DNA of 64,000 bases, taken from Paenibacillus prosopidis. GTDB lineage: Bacteria; Bacillota; Bacilli; Paenibacillales; Paenibacillaceae. Made by a program: the position numbers and the translations under genes. The stretch is from the NCBI RefSeq assembly GCF_003337375.1, contig NZ_QPJD01000011.1, forward strand, positions 124,001-188,000, in the 5' to 3' direction. Positions 1 through 11,625 of the stretch are shown here, one piece after another. Positions within the stretch are counted from its first letter, which is position 1, and the number at the start of each line of letters is the position of its first letter. A model generated the notes under the pieces. The model saw nothing but the letters and a program-made list of their open reading frames with translations, searched no databases and was not told the origin of the DNA.

Positions 1-1445
1 CGTTCCGTTGATGCAGCGGTTACAGCCGCCGATTCATTCAACACATGCTGGCTGGATAGTACATCGGCGGAAGCAAGCTTCACCTGAAGCATAATGCCTT
101 CCAAGGAATCGATCATATTGTTGATCCATTTGGCTAATTCCTTTGATTCATCGTTATCAAAATCGGTAAGCGCCAGACGCTGCGTCAAATCGCCTTTTCC
201 TTCAGCGTTAATGCGGATAAAGCCGTTTATTTTACGCAAATGCTGAACGACGCGCTTCGATTCCTTCCTCTGGAATACTCCGCTGAACAACAAGCCGAAT
301 AACAAATGAAAGGCGCCTGCCGCTGCCGCTGTCACCCAAGGAGAGGCATTCATCGCTAGGAATATGACGAGCAGCACAGTCAAAATGCTTAAGCTGAGCA
401 CCGATATGAGCTGCAGCTTACGCTGTCTCCAGCCGATGCTTCGAATGCGGTATACTTCCTCCAAATCGCCCTCGCACATCATGCCCCATTTATCCGGACA
501 ATGCGGCAGTTGTAAGGTAACACCCTTGCCGATAACGGAAATATGCCGATAATCGGAGTAGCCGGGAAACTGGACAAACAAGTTGCTTCCATTACGGATC
601 GTATTAGCTACACCGGGATGCAATTGTCCGGTGGCTGGATCGGTGAATATGATTTCGAGCTCCGTATGCTCTTTTATGGACACGGTGCCCCAATCTGTCC
701 TTACGCCGTCCTTCAGGTTTTCACCATGTGTGAAGGTGCGGTCCTCAAACCGGCTGCGTGACAATGCGGTTCCAGGTTCAATTTGCGTATTCAAGCCGGC
801 TTTTGCCATAAACAAATAGTTATCGCCGGAATCCGGATATACGTGGCCCGACTCCCGCTGAATCAAATCGCCCAATACATCGTTAGGCACCCGGCCGCAT
901 AACGTTCCGGCAAATTCACCGCCCGCCATCAGAGGAAGAATGAACAACAGCGTCATTTTGTCGTGAAAGGATGAGGAACGGGCTCCTAGCTTCAGCGTAA
1001 TCGGATCGCTGTAGGGCCCGAATAAACAAGGCTGCAGCCTGCCTTTTTGATTCGAATAAGTAAGTCCTGCCTGTAAGCAGCTGCTCGAATCGTATGTAGC
1101 TCCAATGTGTGCTGCGGAGGTAGAGCTAACGACGGTTTGGTGCGTATCTAGAAAGAATAGCTCTGTCATGTCAATTGCTCGTGCATACGTTCTTTCAAAT
1201 AATCTTTCAAGTTGTGTGTGAACAGAGGAAGCAGAAGACTTTTGATCTTGTTCGAGCAACGCTGTCAATTGTTCGCCTAAGCGGCCCATATGATTCCAAT
1301 AATCCGTCGCCCATGAAGTAAGCAGCTCCTTGCGCGTCTCCGCAATGCCCTCGAAGCTTTGCTCCACATCCGCCTTCAAATCCTTGTTCAATTGCCATGA
1401 AATCCAGAGCGGAAATCCTACCTTCGCACCTAACCAATCAAACAT
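1..1445 (-). CDS. Methyl-accepting chemotaxis protein, 3' end outside window
   Basis: Open from an ATG at 1445 (preceded by GGGGTGA) to the window edge, about 481 residues. A long N-terminal region of about 340 residues has no membrane segment before it. Then comes a membrane hairpin (about residues 342-390), then a HAMP-like stretch (INGFIRINAEGKGDLTQRL, DNDESKELAKWINNMIDSL) leading into the start of the signalling helix. This order is that of a chemoreceptor, but with the large sensory part at the cytoplasmic N-terminus rather than between two membrane segments; topology is inferred from hydrophobicity only. The methyl-accepting signalling hairpin itself lies outside the window, so a HAMP-linked sensor of another class cannot be excluded. 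It is monocistronic as far as seen. Confidence 0.8.
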   Translation of the reverse strand, partial: MFDWLGAKVGFPLWISWQLNKDLKADVEQSFEGIAETRKELLTSWATDYWNHMGRLGEQLTALLEQDQKSSASSVHTQLERLFERTYARAIDMTELFFLDTHQTVVSSTSAAHIGATYDSSSCLQAGLTYSNQKGRLQPCLFGPYSDPITLKLGARSSSFHDKMTLLFILPLMAGGEFAGTLCGRVPNDVLGDLIQRESGHVYPDSGDNYLFMAKAGLNTQIEPGTALSRSRFEDRTFTHGENLKDGVRTDWGTVSIKEHTELEIIFTDPATGQLHPGVANTIRNGSNLFVQFPGYSDYRHISVIGKGVTLQLPHCPDKWGMMCEGDLEEVYRIRSIGWRQRKLQLISVLSLSILTVLLVIFLAMNASPWVTAAAAGAFHLLFGLLFSGVFQRKESKRVVQHLRKINGFIRINAEGKGDLTQRLALTDFDNDESKELAKWINNMIDSLEGIMLQVKLASADVLSSQHVLNESAAVTAASTE

Positions 1446-1477
1446 ACGGCTCACCCCTGCCCAAACTTTGGTATCTA

Positions 1478-1519
1478 ATGTTAACTATATTAACATATGA
1501 ATATAGGGAAATCATTCAA
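1478..1519 (-). promoter_or_regulatory. Putative promoter and dyad of the chemoreceptor gene
   Basis: On the minus strand TTGAAT (1514-1519) and TATGTT (1492-1497) are 16 bases apart, a fair sigma-A match. A perfect dyad, ATGTTAA-N5-TTAACAT (1478-1496), overlaps the -10 element and could be an operator. No sigma-D type promoter was seen, which would be usual for chemotaxis genes. Confidence 0.4.
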
Positions 1520-1628
1520 AATATTAGAACTTTCGGCGAAAAAAGAAACATATAGCTAAATTACGTCGAAAATGTCCCGAAACAAGAACATTAGTGTTAG
1601 ATAAAATAACACAATATGTATGGTTTAA

Positions 1629-1668
1629 ATAAAAAAACACCTCCCACGCCATAAAGGCGTGAGCGGTG
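1629..1668 (-). terminator. Terminator of the atp operon
   Basis: Minus-strand stem of 13 positions, CACCGCTCACGCC against GGCGTGGGAGGTG, loop TTTAT, followed by a run of T. It lies 15 bases after the atpC stop codon. Confidence 0.9.
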
Positions 1669-1682
1669 CTTGATTAATAAAC

Positions 1683-2081
1683 TTATTTTTGTCTTACGTT
1701 CAGACGGTTCATAGCACGCTGCAGAGACAGCTCTGCACGGCGGTAATCAACCTCGTCACGCTTTGCAGCAAGACGCTGCTCGGCACGCTGTTTAGCGGCT
1801 TCCGCACGCTCTGCGTTAATGTCGGTCGCAAGCTCCGCGCTTTCAGCAAGAATAACGATCTTATCCTTGCGTACTTCGATGAAGCCTCCGCTTACCGCCA
1901 AAACATCAACTTTACCGTCGCGTTTGATGATAACGGGAGCAATACGAAGCGGCGTCACAAGCGGAATGTGGTTTGGTAAAATGCCAAGCTCACCCTCAAC
2001 ACCCGTTACACTAACCATGTTCGCAGTCTCCGCGTATACTTTACGCTCAGGAGTTACGATTTCTACCAAAAAGGTACTCAT
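1683..2081 (-). CDS. atpC: ATP synthase F1 epsilon subunit
   Basis: A 132-residue protein with the family's N-terminal beta sandwich (residues 1-85, containing GELGILPNHIPLVTPL) and a C-terminal helical hairpin rich in Ala, Glu and Arg (from about residue 88). It forms part of the central stalk of F1 on the cytoplasmic face and can inhibit ATP hydrolysis. It is the last gene of the operon, 21 bases after atpD and just before the terminator. Length is normal for Bacillales. Confidence 0.97.
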   Translation of the reverse strand: MSTFLVEIVTPERKVYAETANMVSVTGVEGELGILPNHIPLVTPLRIAPVIIKRDGKVDVLAVSGGFIEVRKDKIVILAESAELATDINAERAEAAKQRAEQRLAAKRDEVDYRRAELSLQRAMNRLNVRQK

Positions 2082-2102
2082 GTGGATTCCTCCCGCCTTT
2101 CG

Positions 2103-3548
<1,446 letters not shown>

Positions 3549-3586
3549 TCAGCTTATCACAAGCTCCTAGCCTTTGCAGAGAATAG

Positions 3587-4447
3587 TTACGATTGAGCGT
3601 TTGCCCCCGCGACGATCTCGGAGATTTCCTGTGTAATCGCCGCTTGTCGCGCACGGTTGTAAGTCAGCGTCAATTGATTGATCATCTTCGTCGCATTTTT
3701 CGTTGCGCTTCCCATGGCAGTCATACGAGCGCCGAACTCACTTGCTTTGCCGTCCAGAACTGCGCTGTAAATAAGCGTTTCAGCATATTTAGGCAGCAAT
3801 ACTTCCAGTACGCCTTCCGGTGACGGCTCATATTCATACGACGCAACAGATGCACCGCCGCCCACTTCTTCAAGTGGAAGCAAACGTGTTTCTGTCGGTA
3901 TTTGAGTAATCGCGTTAACGAATTGATTATAGTACAAGTAAAGCTCATCATAAGCGCCTTCAGCGAAATTCTTAACCGCTGTATATGCGACAGACTTGAT
4001 ATCCGCAAATGTAGGAGCATCCGGCAAACCGGTTACTTCCTCTACGATCGGCATATTGCGGCGGCGGAAATAATCCCGGCCTTTGCGTCCGATAACGAAC
4101 AATACATATTCGTCAGCAGATTTATGCTTCTCGCGAATGGTTTGCGTTACTTTACGAAGTATATTCGAGTTGTAACCGCCCGCAAGACCACGATCCGATG
4201 TAATAACGAGGTAACCCGTTTTCTTGATCGTCCGTGTTTCCAGCATCGGATGCTTCACATCCTTCGTGCCGGCTGCGATGCTCGCTACGACTTCCTTCAG
4301 CTTATGCGCGTAAGGACGGGATGCTTGCGCAGCTTCCTGCGCGCGTCTCAGCTTGGATGCCGCGACCATCTCCATCGCTTTCGTGATCTGCTTCGTGTTT
4401 TGTTTACTCTTGATTTCGCGTTTAATATCACGCATGCCTTTTGCCAT
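3587..4447 (-). CDS. atpG: ATP synthase F1 gamma subunit
   Basis: A 286-residue central shaft subunit. The start [12 protein letters not shown] was chosen because the conserved N-terminal helix ([19 protein letters not shown]) then has its usual length and GGCGGGTG lies 6 bases before the ATG; an in-frame start at 4504 would add 19 residues unlike the family. The C-terminal helix ([19 protein letters not shown]) is conserved. The gap to atpA upstream is 288 bases, unusually long for this operon, and holds two inverted repeats. Confidence 0.97.
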   Translation of the reverse strand: MAKGMRDIKREIKSKQNTKQITKAMEMVAASKLRRAQEAAQASRPYAHKLKEVVASIAAGTKDVKHPMLETRTIKKTGYLVITSDRGLAGGYNSNILRKVTQTIREKHKSADEYVLFVIGRKGRDYFRRRNMPIVEEVTGLPDAPTFADIKSVAYTAVKNFAEGAYDELYLYYNQFVNAITQIPTETRLLPLEEVGGGASVASYEYEPSPEGVLEVLLPKYAETLIYSAVLDGKASEFGARMTAMGSATKNATKMINQLTLTYNRARQAAITQEISEIVAGANAQS

Positions 4448-4493
4448 TTGTTTCACCCGCCTTTTTTGCCTTGGAGCTTGCTTAAAGCTGCTT

Positions 4494-4643
4494 ATTGAAG
4501 ACATGGACTGCGAACAGGACTATTGCCTGCGGCCGCTGTTGAAGTTGAATATTTTACGATTAGATCATAAGGGTAATATTCAGCTTCAAGAAGCGGCTCG
4601 TAAACTCTCCGGCAACAGTCCCGTTCTCCGTCCATACTTCAAT
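4494..4643 (-). repeat. 150-bp near-perfect palindrome between atpA and atpG
   Basis: The left arm 4494-4553 pairs with 4575-4643 around a 21-base loop (4554-4574). Paired blocks from outside inward are ATTGAAG/CTTCAAT, ATGGAC/GTCCAT, GAAC/GTTC, GGACT/AGTCC, TTGCC/GGCAA, GCCGCT/AGCGGC and TTGAAGTTGAATATT/AATATTCAGCTTCAA, about 47 Watson-Crick pairs. The two single mismatches between GAAC, GGACT and TTGCC become G-U pairs in the minus-strand transcript. One asymmetric internal loop has 4 versus 13 bases. It has no T run and no coding sequence. It could be an inserted miniature palindromic element or an mRNA processing/stability hairpin of the atp transcript. Confidence 0.85.
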
Positions 4644-4692
4644 GCAAGTTATAAACAGAGCTCTTATGGCCTGGTGTTGGTAGGAGTAAGGA

Positions 4693-4726
4693 GCCTAAGC
4701 CCGGATTGAAATACACGGGCTTTGGC
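4693..4726 (-). other. Hairpin just downstream of the atpA stop codon
   Basis: GCCTAAGCCCG (4693-4703) pairs with CGGGCTTTGGC (4716-4726) with one T-T mismatch and a 12-base loop. There is no T run after it in the direction of transcription, so it is not a standard terminator. It may protect or define the 3' end of the upstream atp mRNA segment. Confidence 0.6.
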
Positions 4727-4735
4727 TATTTATTC

Positions 4736-6265
<1,530 letters not shown>

Positions 6266-6275
6266 CTACAGTGCA

Positions 6276-6815
6276 TTAGATTTTAAACGATTTTTGTAAA
6301 CGATCCAGCTTGCCGGACAGGCTGCCGTCATAAAGACGATCGCCGATGCGTACTTGTACGCCGCCGAGCAAGGCAGGCTCTACAATTTGCTCAGCAAGAA
6401 TAGTTTTTCCTACCAATTGTCCGAAATGGGCTGCCACACCGGCAAGCTCCTCATCGGACAGCGCTTTGGCGGAATAAACCGTTGCATGCGCCTGGCCCAG
6501 CGAATCTCCCGCAATCTTCGTGTATGCTTCATATACATCAGCGATAGCTTGATGACGTCTGCGGGAAACAAGCAATTGTAACGTATTAAGCACGAGGGCA
6601 GATACTCTATCGCCGAATGCTGCTTTAAGAACGGCAATTTTGTTTTCCGAATCGATGCTCGGTAAAGAAAGAAACTTTTGAATCTCTTGATCCTGTTCAA
6701 GCGTCTCGACGATTAGCTTCAGCTGAGCTTCAACTTCCGAAACGATTTGCTGAGCGGAAGCAAGCTCGAACAATGCTTTAGCGTAGCGCTTCGCTACGAC
6801 CGTATCGCGGCTCAT
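6276..6815 (-). CDS. atpH: ATP synthase F1 delta subunit
   Basis: A 179-residue peripheral-stalk connector (OSCP type). It starts VVAKRYAKALFELA in the way typical of the family, and the C-terminal region holds ILAEQIVEPALLGGVQVRIGD, the conserved hallmark. The ATG overlaps the atpF stop by four bases (ATGA), so the two genes are translationally coupled. Confidence 0.97.
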   Translation of the reverse strand: MSRDTVVAKRYAKALFELASAQQIVSEVEAQLKLIVETLEQDQEIQKFLSLPSIDSENKIAVLKAAFGDRVSALVLNTLQLLVSRRRHQAIADVYEAYTKIAGDSLGQAHATVYSAKALSDEELAGVAAHFGQLVGKTILAEQIVEPALLGGVQVRIGDRLYDGSLSGKLDRLQKSFKI

Positions 6816-7303
6816 TTGCTTCCTACCTCTTTCAGGTATTGATCAACCAACTGCTCCTGAGATTTCTCGTCGACTTGCTTTTCAATGATTTTCGAAGCGA
6901 TTTTAACAGAAATGCCGCCAACTTCAGAACGAAGTGCTGCGATCGCTTTATTTTTCTCGCTTTCAATATCTTTGAGCGCGTCATCTTTCAGACGGGATGC
7001 TTCTGTTTTCGCAGTTTGGACAATATCATCCGCTTGCTTCGAGCTTGTCGTTCTCGCTTGCTCGATAATTTCGTATGCTTCTTTGCGAGCTTGCTGGAGT
7101 GCCGCTTTCTGATCTTCCATTTGCTGCTCAGCCGCTTTGCGGCTGCTTTCAGCTGTATTCATTTGTTCGAGAACAAGCTGTCTGCGCTTTTCCATTACAT
7201 CAAATAACGGGCCAAACGCATATTTACTTAGCAGCCAGTATAAAACGCCGAATGCAACCATAGCTATTACTGTCGATTCCCAATGCCATGACATAGATGC
7301 CAC
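6812..7303 (-). CDS. atpF: ATP synthase Fo b subunit
   Basis: 163 residues: one N-terminal membrane segment (about residues 8-27, TVIAMVAFGVLYWLLSKYAF) followed by a long charged alpha-helical, coiled-coil stretch rich in Glu, Lys and Ala. Two copies form the outer stalk that holds F1 to Fo. It lies 80 bases after atpE and overlaps atpH. Confidence 0.96.
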   Translation of the reverse strand: MASMSWHWESTVIAMVAFGVLYWLLSKYAFGPLFDVMEKRRQLVLEQMNTAESSRKAAEQQMEDQKAALQQARKEAYEIIEQARTTSSKQADDIVQTAKTEASRLKDDALKDIESEKNKAIAALRSEVGGISVKIASKIIEKQVDEKSQEQLVDQYLKEVGSK

Positions 7304-7383
7304 TCCTTTCTCACCACAGTATTGTCTTAATCATAACGAAGGCGAAGAGGGCTAGGCCTTCCCCGCCAATTCTGAATGTTTAA

Positions 7384-7638
<255 letters not shown>

Positions 7639-7687
7639 TTATAACCAAACCCTGAGCTTGAATTAGCCCAAGGGATAAAGCGCTAAC

Positions 7688-8449
7688 CTAGTGATGATCC
7701 TCATCATGAACCGCTGCTTGCGAGATATACACCATCGTAAGCATTGTGAACAAGAAAGCCTGAATTGCCCCTACGAAAATACTGAATCCCTGCCAAGCGA
7801 TTAGGAACGGCGTACCGATCCAACCCAGCATCAGAATTGTCGCGATAAGTACCTCGCCCGCGTATATGTTCGCGAACAACCGGAGAGCAAGCGTTACCGG
7901 CTTGGAAATCGTCTCGATTAAGTTAATCGGCAAGAAAACGGGATACGGTTGAAAATAATGCTTCAGGTAGTGCTTCGTATTTTGCTTCAGACCTAGGAAA
8001 TGGACGATTACGAATACGATAAGCGCTAACCCGGCAGTAACCGAAATATCTGCAGTCGGCGATTTCCACCATGCGATCTCGAGATGTCCACCTTTTTCCT
8101 CCAGCATTTCCTCTGTAATGCCGATCGATTCGTAAGCGTGATGCGTTTCTGTCACGATACCGAAAGGCAGGCCGAGTAAATTCGAGATAAAGATAAACAT
8201 AATGAGCGTCATACCTAACGATAAAAAAGGTTTAACACGGTTCAGCGGCATCGCACTCGAGATTAGACCATGTACGAAATCAACGACCCATTCCAGAAAG
8301 TTTTGCATCTTAGAAGGGTTTTCTACCGACAAGTTGCGAACAGCCAGCTTTGCTATTAGAAACGTAACAATAACTGAAACCGTAATCGCGATCAAAGTCG
8401 ATAGCTCGATATTAAGCGGCCCTAGTGGCAGCACCGGAAATTCATGCAT
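7688..8449 (-). CDS. atpB: ATP synthase Fo a subunit
   Basis: A 253-residue multi-spanning membrane protein. The essential arginine lies in KPVTLALRLFANIYAGEVL, the helix that faces the c ring. A histidine-rich end (HDEDHH) follows the last helix. It forms the proton half-channels. The gene is 88 bases before atpE in the operon, the normal order. Confidence 0.97.
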   Translation of the reverse strand: MHEFPVLPLGPLNIELSTLIAITVSVIVTFLIAKLAVRNLSVENPSKMQNFLEWVVDFVHGLISSAMPLNRVKPFLSLGMTLIMFIFISNLLGLPFGIVTETHHAYESIGITEEMLEEKGGHLEIAWWKSPTADISVTAGLALIVFVIVHFLGLKQNTKHYLKHYFQPYPVFLPINLIETISKPVTLALRLFANIYAGEVLIATILMLGWIGTPFLIAWQGFSIFVGAIQAFLFTMLTMVYISQAAVHDEDHH

Positions 8450-8471
8450 GTAAAATTTTCACCCCTTTCCG

Positions 8472-8840
8472 CTAAGATTGTCGTTTATTGTGGATATAAG
8501 CTGCTGCCAGAAGAATAAATGGCATGACCATGCAGCCGATTAAAGCAGCCGGCATGCTGAATTTCTCAGGAAAACGATAGGCAAGCATAGCAACCAGCAG
8601 CACTGTCGCGATGCGGCTTCCAAGCCCCAGACCACGCCTTACCGGTCCCAGCCCCGCTGCTCCTAAGGTGACCATTTCCACTCTTCTTCTCAGTAAAAAC
8701 GCATTCATGGAACTTGCTGCCAATCCCAGAAGAAGGCCGAGAGACACCGTGCGCCATTCGGGAAGGAAAGCCCATACAATCAGGCAAACCGCCATCGCAT
8801 AAAAAAGCGCTCTTACTGCCGTCTTCATTATTTTATCCAT
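8472..8840 (-). CDS. atpI: ATP synthase accessory protein I
   Basis: 122 residues with four hydrophobic segments, matching AtpI, a membrane factor reported to assist c-ring assembly. The start at 8840 (MDKIMKTAVRALFYAMAV) was chosen because GGAGGAAGCCG lies directly upstream and the size fits the family; an open frame back to 8942 would add 34 residues that only shadow the preceding gene. The start overlaps the end of the preceding gene by 8 bases. Confidence 0.88.
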   Translation of the reverse strand: MDKIMKTAVRALFYAMAVCLIVWAFLPEWRTVSLGLLLGLAASSMNAFLLRRRVEMVTLGAAGLGPVRRGLGLGSRIATVLLVAMLAYRFPEKFSMPAALIGCMVMPFILLAAAYIHNKRQS

Positions 8841-9066
8841 CGGCTTCCTCCATAACCTTCTTAACAAGCAGAATGGCTGAGAGTAGTCCGACAGCCAGAC
8901 CAACCAGTATGCCTCCGATCGTCCATCCCTTTCCGGTGCCAATGCGTCCGTCCAAGTATGACCCGATCCAGTAACCTAATAAGATACAAATAGTGACTTG
9001 AATTCCGAGTGCGCCGACGAGTCCGGCGGCGAACAGCGGATTGTCCCTTCTGCTCTTTTTGCTCAT
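8833..9066 (-). CDS. AtpZ/AtpI-family small membrane protein, first gene of atp operon
   Basis: 77 residues with two membrane helices (LVGALGIQVTICILLGYWIG and GWTIGGILVGLAVGLLSAILLV) separated by a short basic loop, the architecture of the AtpZ family that often precedes atpI. It is the first gene after the operon promoter. It may help ATP synthase assembly or ion handling; the exact role in this group is uncertain. Confidence 0.85.
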   Translation of the reverse strand: MSKKSRRDNPLFAAGLVGALGIQVTICILLGYWIGSYLDGRIGTGKGWTIGGILVGLAVGLLSAILLVKKVMEEADG

Positions 9067-9094
9067 AGGCTCATACCCCTGTCAATCCTCATTT

Positions 9095-9124
9095 ATTTTA
9101 TCGAAGCGGCGTAAGGTTTGTCAA
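9095..9124 (-). promoter_or_regulatory. Sigma-A promoter of the atp operon
   Basis: Minus-strand TTGACA (9119-9124) and TAAAAT (9095-9100) are separated by 18 bases, a strong match placed about 30 bases before the first start codon. Confidence 0.75.
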
Positions 9125-9142
9125 TTGATATAACTGCAAACA

Positions 9143-9156
9143 TTTAGTGAACTAAA
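9143..9156. promoter_or_regulatory. Inverted repeat upstream of the atp promoter
   Basis: TTTAGT-GA-ACTAAA, about 20 bases upstream of the atp -35 element. Its position would suit an activator or repressor; the regulator is unknown. Confidence 0.3.
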
Positions 9157-9189
9157 CATGCAAAACCCTTGATTTATATGGTGTTGCGA

Positions 9190-9236
9190 GCCGCGAAAAC
9201 CGTACAGTACTACTGTATGCTGTACATTCGCGCGGC
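9190..9236. other. Imperfect hairpin between wecB and the atp promoter
   Basis: GCCGCG pairs with CGCGGC at the ends, and GTACAG with CTGTAC inside. No T run follows on either strand, so its use as the wecB terminator is doubtful. Confidence 0.4.
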
Positions 9237-9257
9237 AGGCTTTGTACTTAGGCCAAA

Positions 9258-10406
9258 CTATGAACGTTGTGTGAACGAATCCGGACGCTGCTCCAGTCTT
9301 CCAAAATGATGCAAAATAGCGTCTACAATCCGTTCCGAAGCACGTCCGTCGCCATAAGGATTTGCCGCCTGGCTCATGCGGCCGTACAGCTGGGTATCAT
9401 TCAGCAGCGCGCGTGCGCGGCTGTAAACCTGCTCCTCATCCGTACCAACCAGCTCAAGCGTGCCGGCTTCGATGCCTTCCGGACGTTCCGTCGTATCGCG
9501 AAGCACGAGCGTCGGTACGCCGAACGAAGGAGCTTCCTCCTGCAATCCGCCGGAATCCGTCATAATCATGTAAGCATGCGGGTAAAAATTGTGGAATTCG
9601 AACACATCGAGCGGTTCAATCAACCGAATGCGCGGGTGATCGCCGAGAATCTCATTAGCAGGCTCTCTTACTGCCGGATTCGGGTGTACCGCATACACGA
9701 TGACGACATCCTCATGCTCGTCCGCAATCCGTTTAACCGCGCGGAAAATGTTGCGGTGCGGCTCGCCGAGCGCTTCACGGCGGTGGGCCGTCATCAAAAT
9801 CATCCGCTTGCCCTTCGCCCAATCAATAACAGGATGCGAGAACGATTCGTCCACGGTATATTGGAATACGTCAGTAGCGGTATTGCCAGTCACATAAATG
9901 GCAGCATCCGGCTTATTCTCTTTGCGTAAATTGTTCGCCGACCATTCCGTCGGGGCAAAATGCACATCTGAGAGCACGCCGGCAAGCTGCCGATTCATTT
10001 CCTCCGGATACGGAGAGAGCTTATTCCAAGTACGAAGCCCCGCCTCAACGTGACCTACTTGAATTTGCTTCAGGAACGATGCATAGCTTGCCAGAAAAGT
10101 CGTCTGCGTATCGCCGTGCACGAGCACGATGTCCGGCTTCGCTTGCGTAAGCACGGGATCAAGCCCTTCCAACACGCGGACAGTCGTCTCGGTTAGCGTC
10201 TGACGGTCCTTCATTACATTCAAATCGTAGTTCGGTTGTATTTCGAAGAAATCAAGCACTTGGTCCAGCATCTGACGATGCTGCGCTGTTACGCATACGA
10301 TCGATTCGATTTCGTCCTCGCGCTTTTGCAGTTCAAGCACAAGCGGCGCCATTTTGACCGCTTCCGGACGTGTGCCGAAAATTGTCATTACTTTCAGTTT
10401 AGACAA
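9258..10406 (-). CDS. wecB: UDP-N-acetylglucosamine 2-epimerase (non-hydrolysing)
   Basis: A 382-residue cytoplasmic enzyme that interconverts UDP-GlcNAc and UDP-ManNAc, the precursor of teichoic acid linkage units and other wall glycans. Family blocks in order: GTRPEAVKMAPL (N-terminus), VHGDTQTTF, GHVEAGLRT, EMNRQLAGVLSD, TGNTATDVF, DSGGLQEEAPSFGVP and RDTTERPEGIEAG. The start is TTG with AGGAGTGG upstream. It lies between upp and atp, as in some Bacillus genomes, and there is no clear terminator between upp and wecB, so they may share a transcript. Confidence 0.95.
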   Translation of the reverse strand: MSKLKVMTIFGTRPEAVKMAPLVLELQKREDEIESIVCVTAQHRQMLDQVLDFFEIQPNYDLNVMKDRQTLTETTVRVLEGLDPVLTQAKPDIVLVHGDTQTTFLASYASFLKQIQVGHVEAGLRTWNKLSPYPEEMNRQLAGVLSDVHFAPTEWSANNLRKENKPDAAIYVTGNTATDVFQYTVDESFSHPVIDWAKGKRMILMTAHRREALGEPHRNIFRAVKRIADEHEDVVIVYAVHPNPAVREPANEILGDHPRIRLIEPLDVFEFHNFYPHAYMIMTDSGGLQEEAPSFGVPTLVLRDTTERPEGIEAGTLELVGTDEEQVYSRARALLNDTQLYGRMSQAANPYGDGRASERIVDAILHHFGRLEQRPDSFTQRS

Positions 10407-10520
10407 AACATTCCACTCCTATTATAAGATAAACCACTTTCGAAGAAATCCGATGATGAATAACCGCGTTTAAGGTTACTTAATCGCCACACTAATGCGG
10501 TAAATTCGCGCTGCTCTGCT

Positions 10521-11150
10521 CTAATTGGTTCCGAACATCCGGTCGCCGGCGTCTCCTAGGCCAGGAACGATATACCCTTTTTCGTTCAGACGCTCATCCA
10601 AGGCTGCGATATAAATATCGACATCCGGATGCGCATCCTGTACCGCCTTGACTCCCTCAGGGGCAGCGATAAGGCACATAAGCTTAATTTGATCGCAATC
10701 CCGTTGCTTCAATGAATTAATAGCCGCGATCGCCGAGCCTCCCGTTGCCAGCATCGGATCGATGACGATCAGCATCCGATTCGGAGCATCCGTAGGCAAA
10801 TTAATATAATATTCCTTCGGCTGGAGCGTTTCATGATCGCGCGCTAGGCCGATATGACCAACCTTAGCGGATGGGATCAGCTTCAATATGCCGTCCACCA
10901 TTCCGAGACCGGCCCGCAAAATAGGAACCAGCCCCAGCATTCTCCCGGATACGACCTTCGAATCCGTTTCCGCTACCGGCGTCTGCACCCTAATCGTATC
11001 AAGCGGAATTTCCCTTGTAATCTCGTATGACATTAATGTAGCGACTTCATCAACCAATTCCCGAAAATCTTTCGTATTCGTCTCTTTATCCCGAATAAAA
11101 GTCAGCTTATGCTGAATTAACGGATGGTCGCAAATGATTAGTTTGCTCAT
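10521..11150 (-). CDS. upp: Uracil phosphoribosyltransferase
   Basis: A 209-residue salvage enzyme converting uracil and PRPP to UMP. The PRPP-binding motif [12 protein letters not shown] and the C-terminal uracil-binding segment [13 protein letters not shown] are present. The start [17 protein letters not shown] at 11150 was chosen for its fit to the family and for GGGAGGA about 10 bases upstream; the frame extends back to 11252 without support. Confidence 0.97.
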   Translation of the reverse strand: MSKLIICDHPLIQHKLTFIRDKETNTKDFRELVDEVATLMSYEITREIPLDTIRVQTPVAETDSKVVSGRMLGLVPILRAGLGMVDGILKLIPSAKVGHIGLARDHETLQPKEYYINLPTDAPNRMLIVIDPMLATGGSAIAAINSLKQRDCDQIKLMCLIAAPEGVKAVQDAHPDVDIYIAALDERLNEKGYIVPGLGDAGDRMFGTN

Positions 11151-11211
11151 GGAGCGATATTCCTCCCGTTTGTTGTTGTAGGCATGGACACAATCCCGTA
11201 TATTATAGCAT

Positions 11212-11217
11212 TGTAAA
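11212..11217 (-). promoter_or_regulatory. -10 element of the upp promoter
   Basis: TATAAT on the minus strand, about 60 bases before upp. The -35 element is weak; two direct copies of GATGCAA lie upstream at about 11230-11245. Confidence 0.45.
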
Positions 11218-11250
11218 CTGACTGTTGCATCTTGAGTTTTGCATCTTAAC

Positions 11251-11292
11251 AAAAAGGCTCACCCTTCCGTTGAAGGAAGGCGCAAGCTTTTG
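11251..11292 (-). terminator. Possible terminator downstream of the glycine-rich protein gene
   Basis: Minus-strand CCTTCC/GGAAGG core with a partly paired extension, followed by CCTTTTTG. It is the only terminator-like structure between the gene ending at 11873 and the upp promoter. Confidence 0.4.
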
Positions 11293-11497
11293 GTTAATAG
11301 CAGGACTTATGTTGTTTTAATAGCTATAGTGGATAGCTATATTGGACCTACGCACATTCAGGAGAACTAGTAGGCTACATTAGATTCCGTACAGGATAGG
11401 AGCAGAAGTTTGTTCACGAGCTGTGCCATGTTGGATTTCGGAGACTATCGATTAACTGTTCATAACTTCGAAAATCTGCTGGAGACCACAAAATTGT

Positions 11498-11625
11498 ATG
11501 CGAAAAATCATACATAATGTGCGGCAATCCATCGAATCAATTGAATCTGTTCGAAATTTCATACATAAAACACGATTTGAGCCCTGATCCTGTAAATGTA
11601 TTCGAAAAACCACATACATTCTCTG
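11498..11625. repeat. Three degenerate 51-bp direct repeats in a 620-bp gap
   Basis: On the minus strand the motif TATGTATG followed by T-rich bases and TTTCG recurs; the CGAAA cores are at 11501, 11552 and 11603, exactly 51 bases apart. Read in one minus-strand frame the units give related peptides (CMIFRIQ, CMKFRTD, MYVVFRI), but there is no ribosome binding site, so I regard them as non-coding. The rest of 11293-11872 shows nothing I recognise. Confidence 0.65.
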
